From: Nodosilinea sp. PGN35 | GTDB lineage: Bacteria > Cyanobacteriota > Cyanobacteriia > Phormidesmidales > Phormidesmidaceae | Assembly (NCBI RefSeq): GCF_029109325.1 | Contig: NZ_JAQKQJ010000008.1 | Coordinates: 62,001-126,000, forward strand | Length of the DNA stretch: 64,000 nt | Reading direction: 5' to 3' | In this document: piece after piece, positions 8,083-17,485 of the stretch | Layout: every line of letters begins with the position of its first letter | Numbering within the stretch: position 1 is the first letter of the stretch | Notes under the pieces: model-generated | The model's input: the letters and a program-made list of their open reading frames with translations, nothing else | Databases searched by the model: none | Told to the model about the DNA's origin: nothing | Translations under genes and position numbers: made by a program

Positions 8083-11000
8083 CTAACTCCCGCCGATGCG
8101 GGCGACGTCGCGGGCATTCTCCTCGAAGGCGGCGGTGAGGGCATCGTCGCCGGTTAGCCCATCGGCCAGGGCTTTTTGGATGTGTTGCAGCACCCGCTTG
8201 TAGTCGCGGGGCATGACCTTCACAAACTTGGGCACGGTGTTCTCCCAGTCGTCGAGCAGATCCAGTCCACGCTGGCTCTGGGTGTAGTTGACGTGGCGCT
8301 GGATCAGCTCTTGCAGGTCGCGAATTTCTTCGGGGTCCTCCAGCCGCTCCAGATCCACCATTTCGGTGTTGCAGCGGGTGGCGAAATCCCCTGCCTCATC
8401 GAGTACGTAGGCGACGCCGCCGCTCATGCCCGCCGCAAAGTTGCGCCCGGTTAACCCCAGCACGATCGCCTTGCCGCCGGTCATGTACTCGCAGGCGTGG
8501 TCACCGACCCCTTCCACCACTGCGGTCACGCCGGAGTTGCGAACGCAGAACCGTTCCCCGGCCAGCCCGCGAATGTAGGCTTCACCGCTGGTAGCTCCGT
8601 AGAAGGCCACATTGCCGGTGATGATGTTTTCGGCGGGCACAAAGGTGGATTGCTTGGGCGGGTAGACCACCAGCTTGCCGCCGCTGAGGCCCTTGCCCAG
8701 GTAGTCGTTGGCTTCGCCTTCCAGCTCCAGGGTGACGCCTTTCGGCACAAAAGCCCCGAAGCTCTGCCCGGCGCTGCCCTGGAAGTGGAGGTGAACGGTG
8801 TCTTCGGGCAGCCCTTCCCAGTGGCGCTTGGTGATCTCGTTGCCGAGAATGGTGCCGACGACGCGGTTGACGTTCTGGATGGGCAGGGTGGCAGTGACCT
8901 TTTCGCCGCGCTCAATGGCGGCGGCGCACAGCGCTAGCAGAGTGGTCATATCCAGCGACTTCTCCAGGCCGTGGTCCTGGGCCATCTGGCAGTAGCGCCC
9001 CACCTCGGGGCCAACTTCCGGCTGGTGCAGGATGGGGGAGAGGTCGAGGCCCTTGGCCTTCCAGTGGTCAATGGCCGCCTTGGGCTCCAGCACATCGGTG
9101 CGGCCCACCATTTCATCCAGGGTGCGGAAGCCCAGCTGGGCCATCCACTCGCGCATCTCCTGGGCAATGAAGGTCATGAAGTTGACCACGTGGTCGGGGT
9201 CGCCCATGAAGTGCTTGCGCAGCTCAGGATCCTGGGTGGCGACGCCCACGGGGCAGGTGTTGAGGTGGCAGACCCGCATCATGATGCAGCCCATGGAGAC
9301 CAGGGGCGCGGTGGAGAAGCCGAACTCTTCGGCCCCTAGCAGGGCGGCGATCACCACGTCGCGACCGGTTTTCATCTGGCCGTCGGTCTCCACCACCACG
9401 CGGCTGCGCAGGTTGTTCATCACCAGGGTCTGGTGGGTTTCCGCCAGGCCCAGCTCCCAGGGCAGCCCGGCGTGCTTGATGGAGGTCTGGGGGGAGGCCC
9501 CGGTGCCGCCGTCGAACCCGGCGATGAGGATCACATCGGCGTGGGCCTTGGCCACCCCGGCGGCGATGGTGCCGACACCCACCTCCGACACCAGCTTGAC
9601 GTTGATGCGGGCGTCGCGGTTGGCGTTTTTGAGGTCGTGGATCAGCTCGGCCAGGTCTTCAATCGAGTAAATGTCGTGGTGGGGCGGGGGCGAGATCAGG
9701 CCCACGCCGGGGGTGGAGTGGCGGGTTTTGGCGATCCAGGGGTAGACCTTGCGGCCCGGCAGCTGGCCGCCTTCGCCCGGTTTGGCACCCTGGGCCATTT
9801 TGATCTGGATCTCCTTGGCCTGGGAGAGGTAGAGGCTGGTGACGCCGAAACGGCCCGAGGCCACCTGCTTGATGGCGCTGTTTTTGGAGTCGCCTTTTTC
9901 GTTGGTCCAGGTGTAGCGCTCGGGGTCTTCGCCGCCTTCCCCGGTGTTGGACTTGCCGCCGAGGCGATTCATGGCGATCGCCAGTGCCTCGTGGGCCTCC
10001 TTGGAGATCGACCCGTAGCTCATGGCTCCGGTCTTGAACCGGCGGGTGATCGCCTCGACCGGCTCCACCTCGTCTAAAGGAATAGGTTCTCGCTGCTTGA
10101 ACTGGAGCAAATCCCGCAGGCGGAACAGCTGCTTCTCCTGCTCGTTGACCAGGGCGGCGTAGCGCTTGTAGGCCTCGTAGTCGCCCGTTCTCACCGCTTT
10201 TTGCAGGGAATGGATGATTTCGGGGCTGAACAGGTGGGCTTCCCCTTCCTTGCGCCACTGGTAGTCGCCGCCGACATCGAGGGTGACGCGATCGCTGGGG
10301 CGATCGGGGAAGGCGTGGCGGTGCCGCCTGAGGGCTTCTTCGGCCAGCACGTCGAGGCCCACGCCCTGAATGCGCGAAGCCGTCCAGGTGAAGTACTGGT
10401 CAACGACGGACTGGTTGAGGCCCAGGGCTTCGAAGATCTGTGCGCCGCGATAGCTCTGGATGGTGGAGATGCCGATCTTGGAGGCGATTTTGATTACCCC
10501 CTTGGTGACTGCCTTGATGAAGTTCTGACAGGCTTTCTCCAGATCCATGGGCGGCAGGAGCTGGTCGGCGATCATGCCCTCGAAGGTGTCAAACACCAGG
10601 TAGGGGTTGATTGCGCCGCAGCCGTAGCCGATGAGCGTTGCGAAGTGGTGGACTTCGCGGGGTTCGCCCGACTCCAGCACGATGCCCACCCGAGTGCGGC
10701 TGCCGTTGCGGATCAGGTGGTGGTGCAGACCGGCGACGGCCAGCAGGGCGGGGATGGGGGCGTGGGTGGCGTCGATGTCCCTGTCGGAGAGGATGATCAG
10801 GCTGGTGCCCTCGGCGATCGCTCCATCCGCCGCCTCACAGATCCGATCCAGCGCCGCCTTCAGCCCGGTCTCGCCCTCGGCGGCGTTGAACACCATCGGC
10901 AGCGTCACTGAGGGGAAGCCGCTGCTCCCCGCCTGCTTCAGTTTCGCCAACTCTGCATTGGTGATGATTGGTGTCTTGAGGTTGATCAGCCGACAGCTCT

Positions 11001-12675
11001 CCGGCTCCGGCTGGAGCAGGTTGCGCTCGCTGCCGATGGTGGTGTCTGCCGAGGTGATAATCGCCTCCCGAATCGAGTCGATGGGCGGGTTGGTGACCTG
11101 GGCAAACAGCTGGTGGAAGTAGTCGTACAGCAGCCGGGGCTTGTTGGAGAGCACCGGCAGCGGCGTGTCGGTGCCCATAGCCCCGATCGCCTCGACCCCG
11201 TTTTCGGCCATCGGTTTCAGCAGCAGCCGCAGTTCCTCGAAGGTGTAGCCGAAGGCGGTTTGGAGGGTGGGTCGGTGGGTGGATGGGTGGGCGGGTGGAT
11301 GGGTAGATGGGTGAGGCAGATCCGCCAGTTTGACCAGATGCTGATCCAACCACTCGCGGTAGGGATTCTCGGTGGCGATCTGCTGCTTGATCTCCTCATC
11401 TGAGACAATCCGGCCTTCCTCCATATTCACCAGGAACATGCGGCCCGGCTCCAGGCGGCCCTTGTAGGCCACATTCTCGGGGGCGATCGGCAGCACCCCG
11501 GCCTCCGAGGCCATGATTACCAGGTCGTCCTTCGTCACCGTGTAGCGGGAGGGGCGCAGGCCGTTGCGGTCCAGCACCGCGCCCATCATGGTGCCGTCGG
11601 TGAAGGCGATGGAGGCCGGGCCGTCCCAGGGCTCCATCAGGCAGGCGTGGTATTCGTAGAAGGCCTTTTTCTCCGGGCTCATCGACTCGTGGGCCGTCCA
11701 GGGCTCCGGAATCATCATCATCACGGCGTGGGGCAACGAGCGGCCCGCCAGGGTCATCAGCTCTAGGGTGTTGTCGAAGATGCCCGAGTCGCTGCCTTCT
11801 TTATTGATTAGGGGTTGGGCGCGATCGAGGCTGTCGCCAAACAGCGCCGACTCAAACATCGACTGGCGGGCATACATCCAGTTGATGTTGCCGCGCAGGG
11901 TGTTGATCTCGCCGTTGTGGGCCACGTAGCGGTAGGGGTGGGCCCGCTCCCAGCTGGGGAAGGTGTTGGTGCTGAAGCGCGAGTGCACTAGGGCCAGGGC
12001 GCTTTCCATGTCGCTATCGGCCAGGTCGGGGAAGTAGAGCCCCACCTGCTCTGGGGTTAGCATGCCCTTGTAGACCACTGTGCGGCAGGAGAGGCTGGTG
12101 GCGTACAGATAGGGGTCAATTCCGGTCGAGTGAATGGCGGAGTGCGCCCGCTTGCGAATGATGTAGAGCTTGCGCTCAAAGGCCTGGTCGTCGGCCAGAT
12201 CGGGCGATCGCCCAATAAACACCTGCTGCATAAACGGCTCGCTGGCCTTGGCGGTGTCCCCCAGGGAAGCGTTGTCGGTGGGCACGTCGCGCCAGCCCAG
12301 GACCGTTTGCCCTTCTCCTTCGCACACCTGCTCAAACAGGCGGCGACCTTTCTCCCGGTCTGCCGCATTCGGCGACGAGAAGAAGAAGCCCACCCCGTAG
12401 TGCCCCGGTGCGGGCAGGGTAATCCCCTCTGCTGCCGCCACCTTGGCCATAAATTTGTGGGGCATTTGCAGCAAAATGCCCGCCCCGTCGCCGGTATTGG
12501 CCTCGGCCCCCACCGCGCCCCGGTGTTCCAGGTTGACCAAAATGGTTAGCCCCTGCTGCACAATGCTGTGCGACTGAGCACCCTTCATATGGACGATGAA
12601 ACCTACGCCGCAGGCATCGTGCTCGTACTGCGGGTGGTAGAGACCTTGGGCTTGGGGCGGTTGGGTTTGGGTCAT
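8083..12675 (-). CDS. gltB: Glutamate synthase large subunit
   Basis: This is a 1530-residue GOGAT large subunit. A short propeptide precedes the catalytic N-terminal Cys ([10 protein letters not shown], Cys22). A class II amidotransferase domain follows, then the central domain, then the FMN/glutamate synthase TIM barrel with the 3Fe-4S cysteines in [15 protein letters not shown], then the C-terminal GXGXG beta-helix. The ATG at 12675 is preferred to an upstream TTG. Cyanobacteria have both NAD(P)H and ferredoxin types. The nearby gltD favours the pyridine-nucleotide form, but this was not tested at the ferredoxin-loop level. Odd feature: residues about 454-472 are a His/Pro/Thr/Ser low-complexity insert encoded by a tandem C-rich tract. 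Confidence 0.95.
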   Translation of the reverse strand: MTQTQPPQAQGLYHPQYEHDACGVGFIVHMKGAQSHSIVQQGLTILVNLEHRGAVGAEANTGDGAGILLQMPHKFMAKVAAAEGITLPAPGHYGVGFFFSSPNAADREKGRRLFEQVCEGEGQTVLGWRDVPTDNASLGDTAKASEPFMQQVFIGRSPDLADDQAFERKLYIIRKRAHSAIHSTGIDPYLYATSLSCRTVVYKGMLTPEQVGLYFPDLADSDMESALALVHSRFSTNTFPSWERAHPYRYVAHNGEINTLRGNINWMYARQSMFESALFGDSLDRAQPLINKEGSDSGIFDNTLELMTLAGRSLPHAVMMMIPEPWTAHESMSPEKKAFYEYHACLMEPWDGPASIAFTDGTMMGAVLDRNGLRPSRYTVTKDDLVIMASEAGVLPIAPENVAYKGRLEPGRMFLVNMEEGRIVSDEEIKQQIATENPYREWLDQHLVKLADLPHPSTHPPAHPSTHRPTLQTAFGYTFEELRLLLKPMAENGVEAIGAMGTDTPLPVLSNKPRLLYDYFHQLFAQVTNPPIDSIREAIITSADTTIGSERNLLQPEPESCRLINLKTPIITNAELAKLKQAGSSGFPSVTLPMVFNAAEGETGLKAALDRICEAADGAIAEGTSLIILSDRDIDATHAPIPALLAVAGLHHHLIRNGSRTRVGIVLESGEPREVHHFATLIGYGCGAINPYLVFDTFEGMIADQLLPPMDLEKACQNFIKAVTKGVIKIASKIGISTIQSYRGAQIFEALGLNQSVVDQYFTWTASRIQGVGLDVLAEEALRRHRHAFPDRPSDRVTLDVGGDYQWRKEGEAHLFSPEIIHSLQKAVRTGDYEAYKRYAALVNEQEKQLFRLRDLLQFKQREPIPLDEVEPVEAITRRFKTGAMSYGSISKEAHEALAIAMNRLGGKSNTGEGGEDPERYTWTNEKGDSKNSAIKQVASGRFGVTSLYLSQAKEIQIKMAQGAKPGEGGQLPGRKVYPWIAKTRHSTPGVGLISPPPHHDIYSIEDLAELIHDLKNANRDARINVKLVSEVGVGTIAAGVAKAHADVILIAGFDGGTGASPQTSIKHAGLPWELGLAETHQTLVMNNLRSRVVVETDGQMKTGRDVVIAALLGAEEFGFSTAPLVSMGCIMMRVCHLNTCPVGVATQDPELRKHFMGDPDHVVNFMTFIAQEMREWMAQLGFRTLDEMVGRTDVLEPKAAIDHWKAKGLDLSPILHQPEVGPEVGRYCQMAQDHGLEKSLDMTTLLALCAAAIERGEKVTATLPIQNVNRVVGTILGNEITKRHWEGLPEDTVHLHFQGSAGQSFGAFVPKGVTLELEGEANDYLGKGLSGGKLVVYPPKQSTFVPAENIITGNVAFYGATSGEAYIRGLAGERFCVRNSGVTAVVEGVGDHACEYMTGGKAIVLGLTGRNFAAGMSGGVAYVLDEAGDFATRCNTEMVDLERLEDPEEIRDLQELIQRHVNYTQSQRGLDLLDDWENTVPKFVKVMPRDYKRVLQHIQKALADGLTGDDALTAAFEENARDVARIGGS
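11261..11316. repeat. C-rich simple repeat inside gltB coding sequence
   Basis: The plus strand reads GGTGGGTCGGTGGGTGGATG and continues with GGTGG/GGATGGGTAGATGGG units. On the coding strand this gives alternating Pro-His-Pro-Ser-Thr-His residues. The same kind of tract is intergenic at 46941-46975. Confidence 0.8.
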
Positions 12676-13830
12676 TGATTTATCGAGCAAAACGACGGGA
12701 ACTCAAACTGGTACAGGCTGTGCCTAGTTATTCTGGGGTGAGGCACCCACTGTTGAGCGGTCTCTTAAGAAAATGATCAGATCAGGAATTGAGAACTTTG
12801 CGAAATATGACAAAGTTCAGGAGGCTTTGATTTTATAAATTTCTGCCGCTTTTAATACAATTACAAGAAACGATACCCTATGGCGCAATAGAGACTGCTT
12901 CTCAAAGGAACTGAAATTAGATGAGTTCTTCTATAATCCGGCTATAGCAATTCCCAAGTGAGCGAGATAGATGGCGGCTCAGTTCTAGATTTGCCAGTTT
13001 TTAGCTGCCTCAGATTGATTGTGTAATCTCCTCAGATTCCTTTACCCTGCGGGAAGCCGCAAGCGTCTAAAAGAAGGGGGACTTGACCCCCTTAAAAAGG
13101 GGATTAGGGGAAAGCAGCCGGTGACTGAAGCTACGGCATACCACTTTCCGAACCCTCTCTTACCTGAGTCAAGTCCGCAATCTCTTCTTTCTATAGCAAT
13201 CTGAATTGATTGGTGGAAGTAGAATGCACATCTTGCCCGTGCAGGCGAGACGCCTGCCCTACGAATTTTCATGTTTCACGCAGGATAGCTATATAGCGGT
13301 TCTCATCTGAGTTCTAGATTCCCCCACCTCCCAACGGTCTAAGTTTCACTCTGTATTGGACAGGGGGGAGCGTTCCTCCACTGCCGCCAGGCGGTACGAG
13401 TTCTCTCTGCGGCGGAGATTTGCCGGTAGGCCTTTAGGTTATGGACTGCGCAGAGCGGCGTTGCTGAGGGCAGGCTTCGGCGATCGCAGAGCGGCTTGTA
13501 GCCAAAAGCGCCGCTAGCGCACCGACGCGGGCGAGTCCATACGAGTTGCATCGCGCCCAATGCCCTAGCAATAGGCAAAGCTTATTGAAAATCTGTTGCA
13601 TTAATCCCGAGGCTTGGGTATCTTGGTAATAACGAAAATCAATAACAACAGCCCATACTCCAGGGCGTAGGGTTAAAAAATCTTAGAGAAATGCCGTAAT
13701 GCTCTTTGCCCAAGGTTTGCAGCCCTTTCAATTCCTGGGTGGGCCATAGCTTCTAGCGATTAGTTCAGAGTTAATTTCAACAAGCTCAGACCTTACGGGG
13801 TCACCACTATGGAGATTCAGTCGAGTTAGT
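12676..13830. other. Gene-free 1.15-kb interval upstream of gltB
   Basis: No convincing coding region is present. The interval should hold the gltB promoter (AT-rich 12760-12960) and the promoter of the plus-strand gene at 13831. It contains a hairpin AAGGGGG/CCCCCTT at about 13073-13092, a palindrome GCAGGCGAGACGCCTGC at 13241-13257 followed by CCTACG, and a GC-rich stretch (13380-13560) resembling other cyanobacterial dispersed repeats. I see no clean NtcA site. Confidence 0.5.
13240..13263. repeat. Palindrome GCAGGCG-AGA-CGCCTGC followed by CCTACG
   Basis: This is a short dispersed palindrome with the CCCTACGA tail shared with the repeats at 17376, 40948 and 7980. It is followed by AATTTTCATG, nearly the same flank as after the copy at 17376 (ATTTTCATTG). 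Confidence 0.65.
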
Positions 13831-14118
13831 ATGCACGTTTTAGAATCAGACTATTTAGGGCCAGGGCAAGACCTGCGAGACGCCATCCCCGCTCAAACTG
13901 TCGTTGAGCTAGACCGCATTACCCGCTGGACCGTCTATCGTCGCCTTCAAGAACTCGACGTAGCCTGCGAGTGCGGCTGCGATCGCCCCCTCACCGTCAC
14001 TATCGACACCCCCACCGCTGCCCTGCTGGTCTGGAGCGTAGTGCAGACCGCAACTCTTTCTAAATCTTCCCTCACCGACCACCTCGAGCGCTGCTGGCAG
14101 CAAAGGAGCCTGCGATGA
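13831..14118 (+). CDS. Conserved cyanobacterial hypothetical protein
   Basis: This 95-residue soluble protein has the conserved segments RWTVYRRLQELDVACECGCDRPLTVTIDTPTAALLVWSVV and a final LERCWQQRSLR. The CECGC trio could bind metal. It overlaps the start of the 2Fe-2S protein gene by 4 nt (ATGA), so the two, and the tiny gene after them, are an operon. Its function is unknown. The co-occurrence with a thioredoxin-like ferredoxin suggests a redox context, which is inference. Confidence 0.7.
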   Translation: MHVLESDYLGPGQDLRDAIPAQTVVELDRITRWTVYRRLQELDVACECGCDRPLTVTIDTPTAALLVWSVVQTATLSKSSLTDHLERCWQQRSLR

Positions 14119-14690
14119 AAACCACCTACGAATCCGCTGTGACCGAGGTGGCAGCGCCCACCGGGCAGGTGCTCAAGGGGCAGTACGCCGGAGCCTACCG
14201 CTCTGATAAAGGCAAGATCAAGGGGCTGCTGCTGCGATCGGGGCAGACAGAGCTTACCGTTAAGCTGCCCAAGTACCTGCGGCCCATGCTGGTGCGTGAG
14301 CTAGCGCCGGGCGATTTTGTGCAGGTTTGGGCATACCCCGAAGATGAGCGCTGGCGAGCGATCAACGTGCTGCCCCTGCCGGAGTGCGAGGCAGAGACCC
14401 TGCGCCAGCGGTGGGGTGATCTGGCCCCGGTGGCAGAACCGGCTCAACCCAAGCAAAAGCGCCTCTGTATTGAGGTGTGCAGCAAAGGCAAATGCTTTAA
14501 GCAGGGCGGCAGGCAGACCTACCACGACCTGCAAGCGGCTGTCGCCGACAATCCTGAGTTAAGCCATGTCTCGGTCAAGGCGACGGGCTGCATGAAAGCC
14601 TGCAAGCACGGCCCCAACCTGCGCCTGCCCAGCGGCAAAATGCTGCACCGAGCCAGCCCCGCCGATGCCCTGGCTAAGCTGAGTCGATGA
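14115..14690 (+). CDS. (2Fe-2S) ferredoxin domain protein
   Basis: This 191-residue protein has two parts. Residues 1-100 form a beta-rich region (GQYAGAYRSDKGKIKGLLLRSG, OB-like, found in cyanobacterial homologues). Residues 114-191 form a thioredoxin-fold 2Fe-2S ferredoxin domain with the four-Cys pattern CIEVCSKGKCF...TGCMKACKHGPNLRL. Such domains also occur in NuoE/HoxE subunits, but here the domain is free-standing. It is probably a soluble electron carrier or nucleic-acid-associated redox protein. It is translationally coupled to both neighbours (ATGA overlaps at each end). Confidence 0.85.
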   Translation: MKTTYESAVTEVAAPTGQVLKGQYAGAYRSDKGKIKGLLLRSGQTELTVKLPKYLRPMLVRELAPGDFVQVWAYPEDERWRAINVLPLPECEAETLRQRWGDLAPVAEPAQPKQKRLCIEVCSKGKCFKQGGRQTYHDLQAAVADNPELSHVSVKATGCMKACKHGPNLRLPSGKMLHRASPADALAKLSR

Positions 14691-14794
14691 ACGGTCAAGC
14701 GTTTGACCCCCAGCGGTTAGACCACTGGCTGGTGATCGTCGCCTTTGTGGCCCTCTCAAGCTGGATTCTCTGGAAAGTGTATCTCGACTCCTAG
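14687..14794 (+). CDS. 35-residue single-pass membrane protein
   Basis: The ATG overlaps the preceding stop (ATGA), and the frame gives 35 residues beginning MNGQAFDPQRLDHW and ending WKVYLDS. It has one hydrophobic segment (LVIVAFVALSSWILW, about residues 15-29) and charged ends. The overlap and the clean membrane segment support a real small gene in the 2Fe-2S operon. The function is unknown. It may anchor a partner to the membrane. Confidence 0.6.
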   Translation: MNGQAFDPQRLDHWLVIVAFVALSSWILWKVYLDS

Positions 14795-14930
14795 GGTGGG
14801 AAGGCAGACGGGGATCCCCATGTATCCAGGCTTTTCCCAAGAATCAGAAGGAGTGCTATTGCTGCTGTCGAGTAATAGGGTGTGGGCGTGAGGGGTGTTT
14901 GCTTGAAGAACTCTTTAAGGGACGGAGAAA

Positions 14931-15140
14931 CCCTGGCAGGTCAGCTGCCAGGGTTCTCCTTGGGGACAGACCGAGCAGCTTGCCCTCCTCCCAAAGAACC
15001 CTGGCATCTTGATTCCCATCTCGGAAAGATCCCAGGGTTCTTTGGGTGGATAGACCAGCACCTGTGGCTACCCGTGGCAGAACCCTGGGATCTACCAGTC
15101 CTAGAACCCTGGGATCTGCGCAAAGAACCCTGGAATCTAC
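14931..15140. repeat. Cluster of AACCCTGG repeats in both orientations
   Basis: Seven copies of the octamer AACCCTGG or its complement occur in about 210 bp. Two pairs form strong hairpins: AACCCTGGCAG/CTGCCAGGGTT (14932-14958) and AAAGAACCCTGG/CCAGGGTTCTTT (14994-15042). The remaining copies are direct repeats of GAACCCTGGGATCT. It fills the space between the 2Fe-2S operon and the dps 3' end. Confidence 0.8.
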
Positions 15141-15145
15141 CAGGC

Positions 15146-15682
15146 CTACCAGCCCAGCTTGAGGCTGTCGGGGGTGAGGAAGTGCTCCAGGTGGTAGGCT
15201 CGCTCCTCGGTTTTCAGCAAAATTTGCTCGTAGAGGTAGCGGGTGGCGCGATCGCCCAGACTCTCGGCCTGAGCCGCCAACCGACGGATCAGCTCGATCA
15301 GCGACTGCTCGGCTTTGAGGTCGTGGTCGATCATAATGCGGCAGCGGTAGGCGTCGTCGTTTTCCATATCGAAGCAGCACAGCTCACCCAGCTTGCCAAA
15401 GCTCAGGGGCGGGATGCCCCCCAGTCCGTGCAGCCGTTCCCCCACGTCGTGGGCGTGGCCCTGGGCCGCTTCGTAGCTCTCTTCAAAATAGTTGTGGAGC
15501 ATGTAGTACTCCGACCCTTCCACCACAAAGTGGTGCTTTTGGTACTGCAACGCCAGGGCGGTGAAGCTGGCGTAGAGCGTCGCCAGACCATCTACCACCG
15601 GCTCTGTAACCGACTTCTCCAGCAGTACTGGGTTGTCTGCCACCTCGCCGTAGGTTTGCAGCAGTGTTTCAGTGATAGGCAT
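15146..15682 (-). CDS. dps: Dps-family DNA-binding ferritin-like protein
   Basis: This 178-residue Dps dodecamer-forming protein oxidises and stores iron and protects DNA under starvation or peroxide. The ferroxidase region is visible: YQKHHFVVEGSEYYMLHNYFEESYEAAQGHAHDVGERLHGLGG, with the His, Asp and Glu ligands of the inter-subunit site. Of two possible ATGs (15688 and 15682) the second is chosen because AAAGGGGG abuts the first and is properly spaced for the second. It is divergent from fur, and the shared 300-bp interval holds palindromic operators, so Fur/PerR-type control is likely. Confidence 0.88.
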   Translation of the reverse strand: MPITETLLQTYGEVADNPVLLEKSVTEPVVDGLATLYASFTALALQYQKHHFVVEGSEYYMLHNYFEESYEAAQGHAHDVGERLHGLGGIPPLSFGKLGELCCFDMENDDAYRCRIMIDHDLKAEQSLIELIRRLAAQAESLGDRATRYLYEQILLKTEERAYHLEHFLTPDSLKLGW

Positions 15683-15830
15683 AACCATCCCCCTTTATCA
15701 GCAGTAAAACCGGCCCCAATATTTGGGAGCTACTTTTTGAGCCTACCGTATTTTTTTGAATCTAGCTAATAACTTTAGTTTGCTTAAAAAGTATCGGAAA
15801 ATGCAAAGCTTGATTGTCAATGGAGATAGC

Positions 15831-15882
15831 GAAAATGATTTTCAATAGGTTCGGAATTGTATATCGAAAACAGTTTTCGATA
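15831..15882. promoter_or_regulatory. Two palindromic candidate Fur/PerR operators
   Basis: GAAAATGATTTTC (15831-15843) is a perfect 13-bp palindrome resembling a Fur half-box core. TATCGAAAAC-A-GTTTTCGATA (15862-15882) is a perfect 21-bp palindrome. Both lie in the dps-fur intergenic region, about 150-200 bp from each gene. Confidence 0.55.
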
Positions 15883-16043
15883 GCTCTGGATTCTTTAGTG
15901 CAAGCTACTTTCAACAGTTGCGATGGGTTTTTTAAGGGCCTGGCGTAGGCTCACAAAGCTCTTTAGTTAAGTATGCCTTCAGCCAGATGACAATACCTAA
16001 TTTGCATCAGCAATTTCCTAGCTTCTTTAAGCGCAACGAACCC

Positions 16044-16520
16044 ATGACAGACAACGATTCGCCTCTGCCTAGCTTAAATCAGGAGCCTGAACTACTCAAA
16101 ACCGTTCTTAATAAAGAGGGGTTTCGGTTCACCAGTCAGCGGCAAAAGATTCTGGATTTATTTCAGTCGGCGGCCCTGGGCCATCACTTAAACGCCGACG
16201 AAATTCATCAGCAGTTGCTGGATCAGGGCGAAAAAATTAGTTTCTCAACCATCTACCGGGCGCTGCACGTAATGGTGCGGTTGGGACTTTTGCAGGAGCT
16301 AGAGCTGGCCGAGGGCCGCAAATACTACGAACTCAATACCCCGTTTATGGAGCAGCACCACCACCTGGTGTGTGTCCACTGCGGGGCGGTACAGGAGTTT
16401 GAGGATGCCACCATGACCCAGGTGGGCAGCAGCGAAAGCGCCTCGCGGGGGTTCTCGCTGCTGAACTGCCAGTTTACGGTCTACGGCATTTGCCCCAGTT
16501 GCCAGTCACTGTTGGGCTAA
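16044..16520 (+). CDS. Fur-family transcriptional regulator
   Basis: This 158-residue Fur/PerR protein has an N-terminal winged helix (FTSQRQKILDLFQ...LNADEIHQQL...ISFSTIYRALHVMVRLGLL). The metal-sensing region is EQHHHLVCVHCGAVQEFEDA, with the CxxC pair, and the C-terminal CPSCQ forms the structural zinc site. An ATG at 15987 would add 19 residues (FPSFFKRNEP). Neither start has a clear ribosome site, and the shorter form fits family lengths better. Divergent orientation to dps suggests a peroxide or iron regulator of dps. Whether it is Fur, PerR or Zur cannot be decided from the sequence alone. Confidence 0.85.
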   Translation: MTDNDSPLPSLNQEPELLKTVLNKEGFRFTSQRQKILDLFQSAALGHHLNADEIHQQLLDQGEKISFSTIYRALHVMVRLGLLQELELAEGRKYYELNTPFMEQHHHLVCVHCGAVQEFEDATMTQVGSSESASRGFSLLNCQFTVYGICPSCQSLLG

Positions 16521-16553
16521 GTCACCGAGATAGGTATAGCTTTAGCCAGTCTG

Positions 16554-16619
16554 GTTAGGACAATTTCTTTAGGAACGTTCAAACGTTTGAACGTTCCTGG
16601 GATTGCTGAATGTCCTAAC
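16554..16619. terminator. Nested palindrome between convergent fur and glycosylase genes
   Basis: The inner 28 bp (16571-16598) is a perfect palindrome with half-site AGGAACGTTCAAAC. Outer arms GTTAGGACA (16554-16562) and TGTCCTAAC (16611-16619) extend it. It probably ends both transcripts. Related AACGTT palindromes occur at 30725 and 44254. Confidence 0.7.
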
Positions 16620-17277
16620 TCAATTGACCATGGCTATATCTGTAGTAGTGCCACAGCAGGTGGGCAACGGCTCCACGGTAGGGTTCGAGATGCGATGTCA
16701 CCACTAACAGTTCCTTGCGCGTAGGGCGACTCTCCAGGTTGTGCAGCCGCTGGTAGCTAATTTGAATGGCCAAATCTGAGGCCGGAAAGCTGCTCAGCCG
16801 CTGAAGACAAAACAACAGGTAAACCTCCGCCGTCCAAACCCCAATGCCCTTGATCTGCGTGAGCTGAGCGATCGCCTCTGTGTCAGACAGCGCAGGCAGT
16901 GCGGTGAGATTGAGCTGATCTGACAAAATGGCGATCGCCAGCCGCTGACAGGTGGCAATTTTGGCCTGGCTCAGCCCCGCCTGTTTGAGGGTGAGAGCTG
17001 GAGCGGCGGCGATCGCCTCAGGGGTCAGCTCCAGTGCTGCTGCTAGCCGCTGAAAGATGGCCTGAGCCGCTTTCGACGACAGCTGCTGCCCCATAATAAT
17101 CCGCACCAGCGAAGGAAATCCCGGTGCCCAGGCGCGCACAGTGAGGGGGCCAGCCTCGGTTTCGATGCGGAGGAAGCTGGGGTCGCGATCGCACACCACC
17201 GCCACCGCCCGCCGCAGCAGAGGGCTGGGCGGCAGTAACTCACTGTCTAAAGCTTTCGCCGCGTCGCCAGGTGCCAT
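16615..17277 (-). CDS. AlkA-type DNA-3-methyladenine glycosylase (HhH-GPD)
   Basis: This 220-residue base-excision glycosylase removes alkylated purines. It has the helix-hairpin-helix LTQIKGIGVWTAEVYLLF followed by the catalytic aspartate in FPASDLAIQ (HhH-GPD signature), and the substrate-pocket helix SLVRIIMGQQLSSKAAQAIF. The length corresponds to the short AlkA/MAG2 form without the N-terminal AlkA domain. The ATG at 17277 is used, as the upstream extension starts with TTG. Its stop lies inside the arm of the convergent palindrome. Confidence 0.88.
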   Translation of the reverse strand: MAPGDAAKALDSELLPPSPLLRRAVAVVCDRDPSFLRIETEAGPLTVRAWAPGFPSLVRIIMGQQLSSKAAQAIFQRLAAALELTPEAIAAAPALTLKQAGLSQAKIATCQRLAIAILSDQLNLTALPALSDTEAIAQLTQIKGIGVWTAEVYLLFCLQRLSSFPASDLAIQISYQRLHNLESRPTRKELLVVTSHLEPYRGAVAHLLWHYYRYSHGQLS

Positions 17278-17375
17278 ACTCAAGCCGAATCCTATGTTAA
17301 TACGCCCATACCAAGTTCCTGATCACGAATTGGGGTTTACCAAATCGGGTTTGCTCTGAAAATAACCTTGGTGAT

Positions 17376-17404
17376 GGTGCATCGCTGCGCGGATGCACCC
17401 TACG
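17376..17404. repeat. Dispersed palindrome GGTGCATC...GATGCACCCTACG
   Basis: GGTGCATCGCTGCGCGGATG followed by CACCCTACG forms a hairpin around GCTGCGCG. An identical copy is at 40948-40976. Its CCCTACG tail links it to the GGTGGGC repeats. Confidence 0.8.
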
Positions 17405-17450
17405 ATTTTCATTGTTGGGGTGCCGCATCAGCGGCATGGATGATTCGTCT

Positions 17451-17480
17451 TAAAACTCAAAACTCAAAACTCAAAACTCA
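17451..17480. repeat. AAAACTC heptamer run
   Basis: There are four tandem AAAACTC/AAACTCA heptamers just before the 3' end of the AEC carrier gene. The same heptamer recurs at 41017-41052, 43138-43205, 56047-56095 and 59522-59580. Confidence 0.75.
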
Positions 17481-17485
17481 CCCCC

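Noticed and set aside
13339..13578. 79-codon minus-strand frame upstream of the 2Fe-2S operon
   Set aside because: It lies in a GC-rich repeat-like stretch, with no conserved features.
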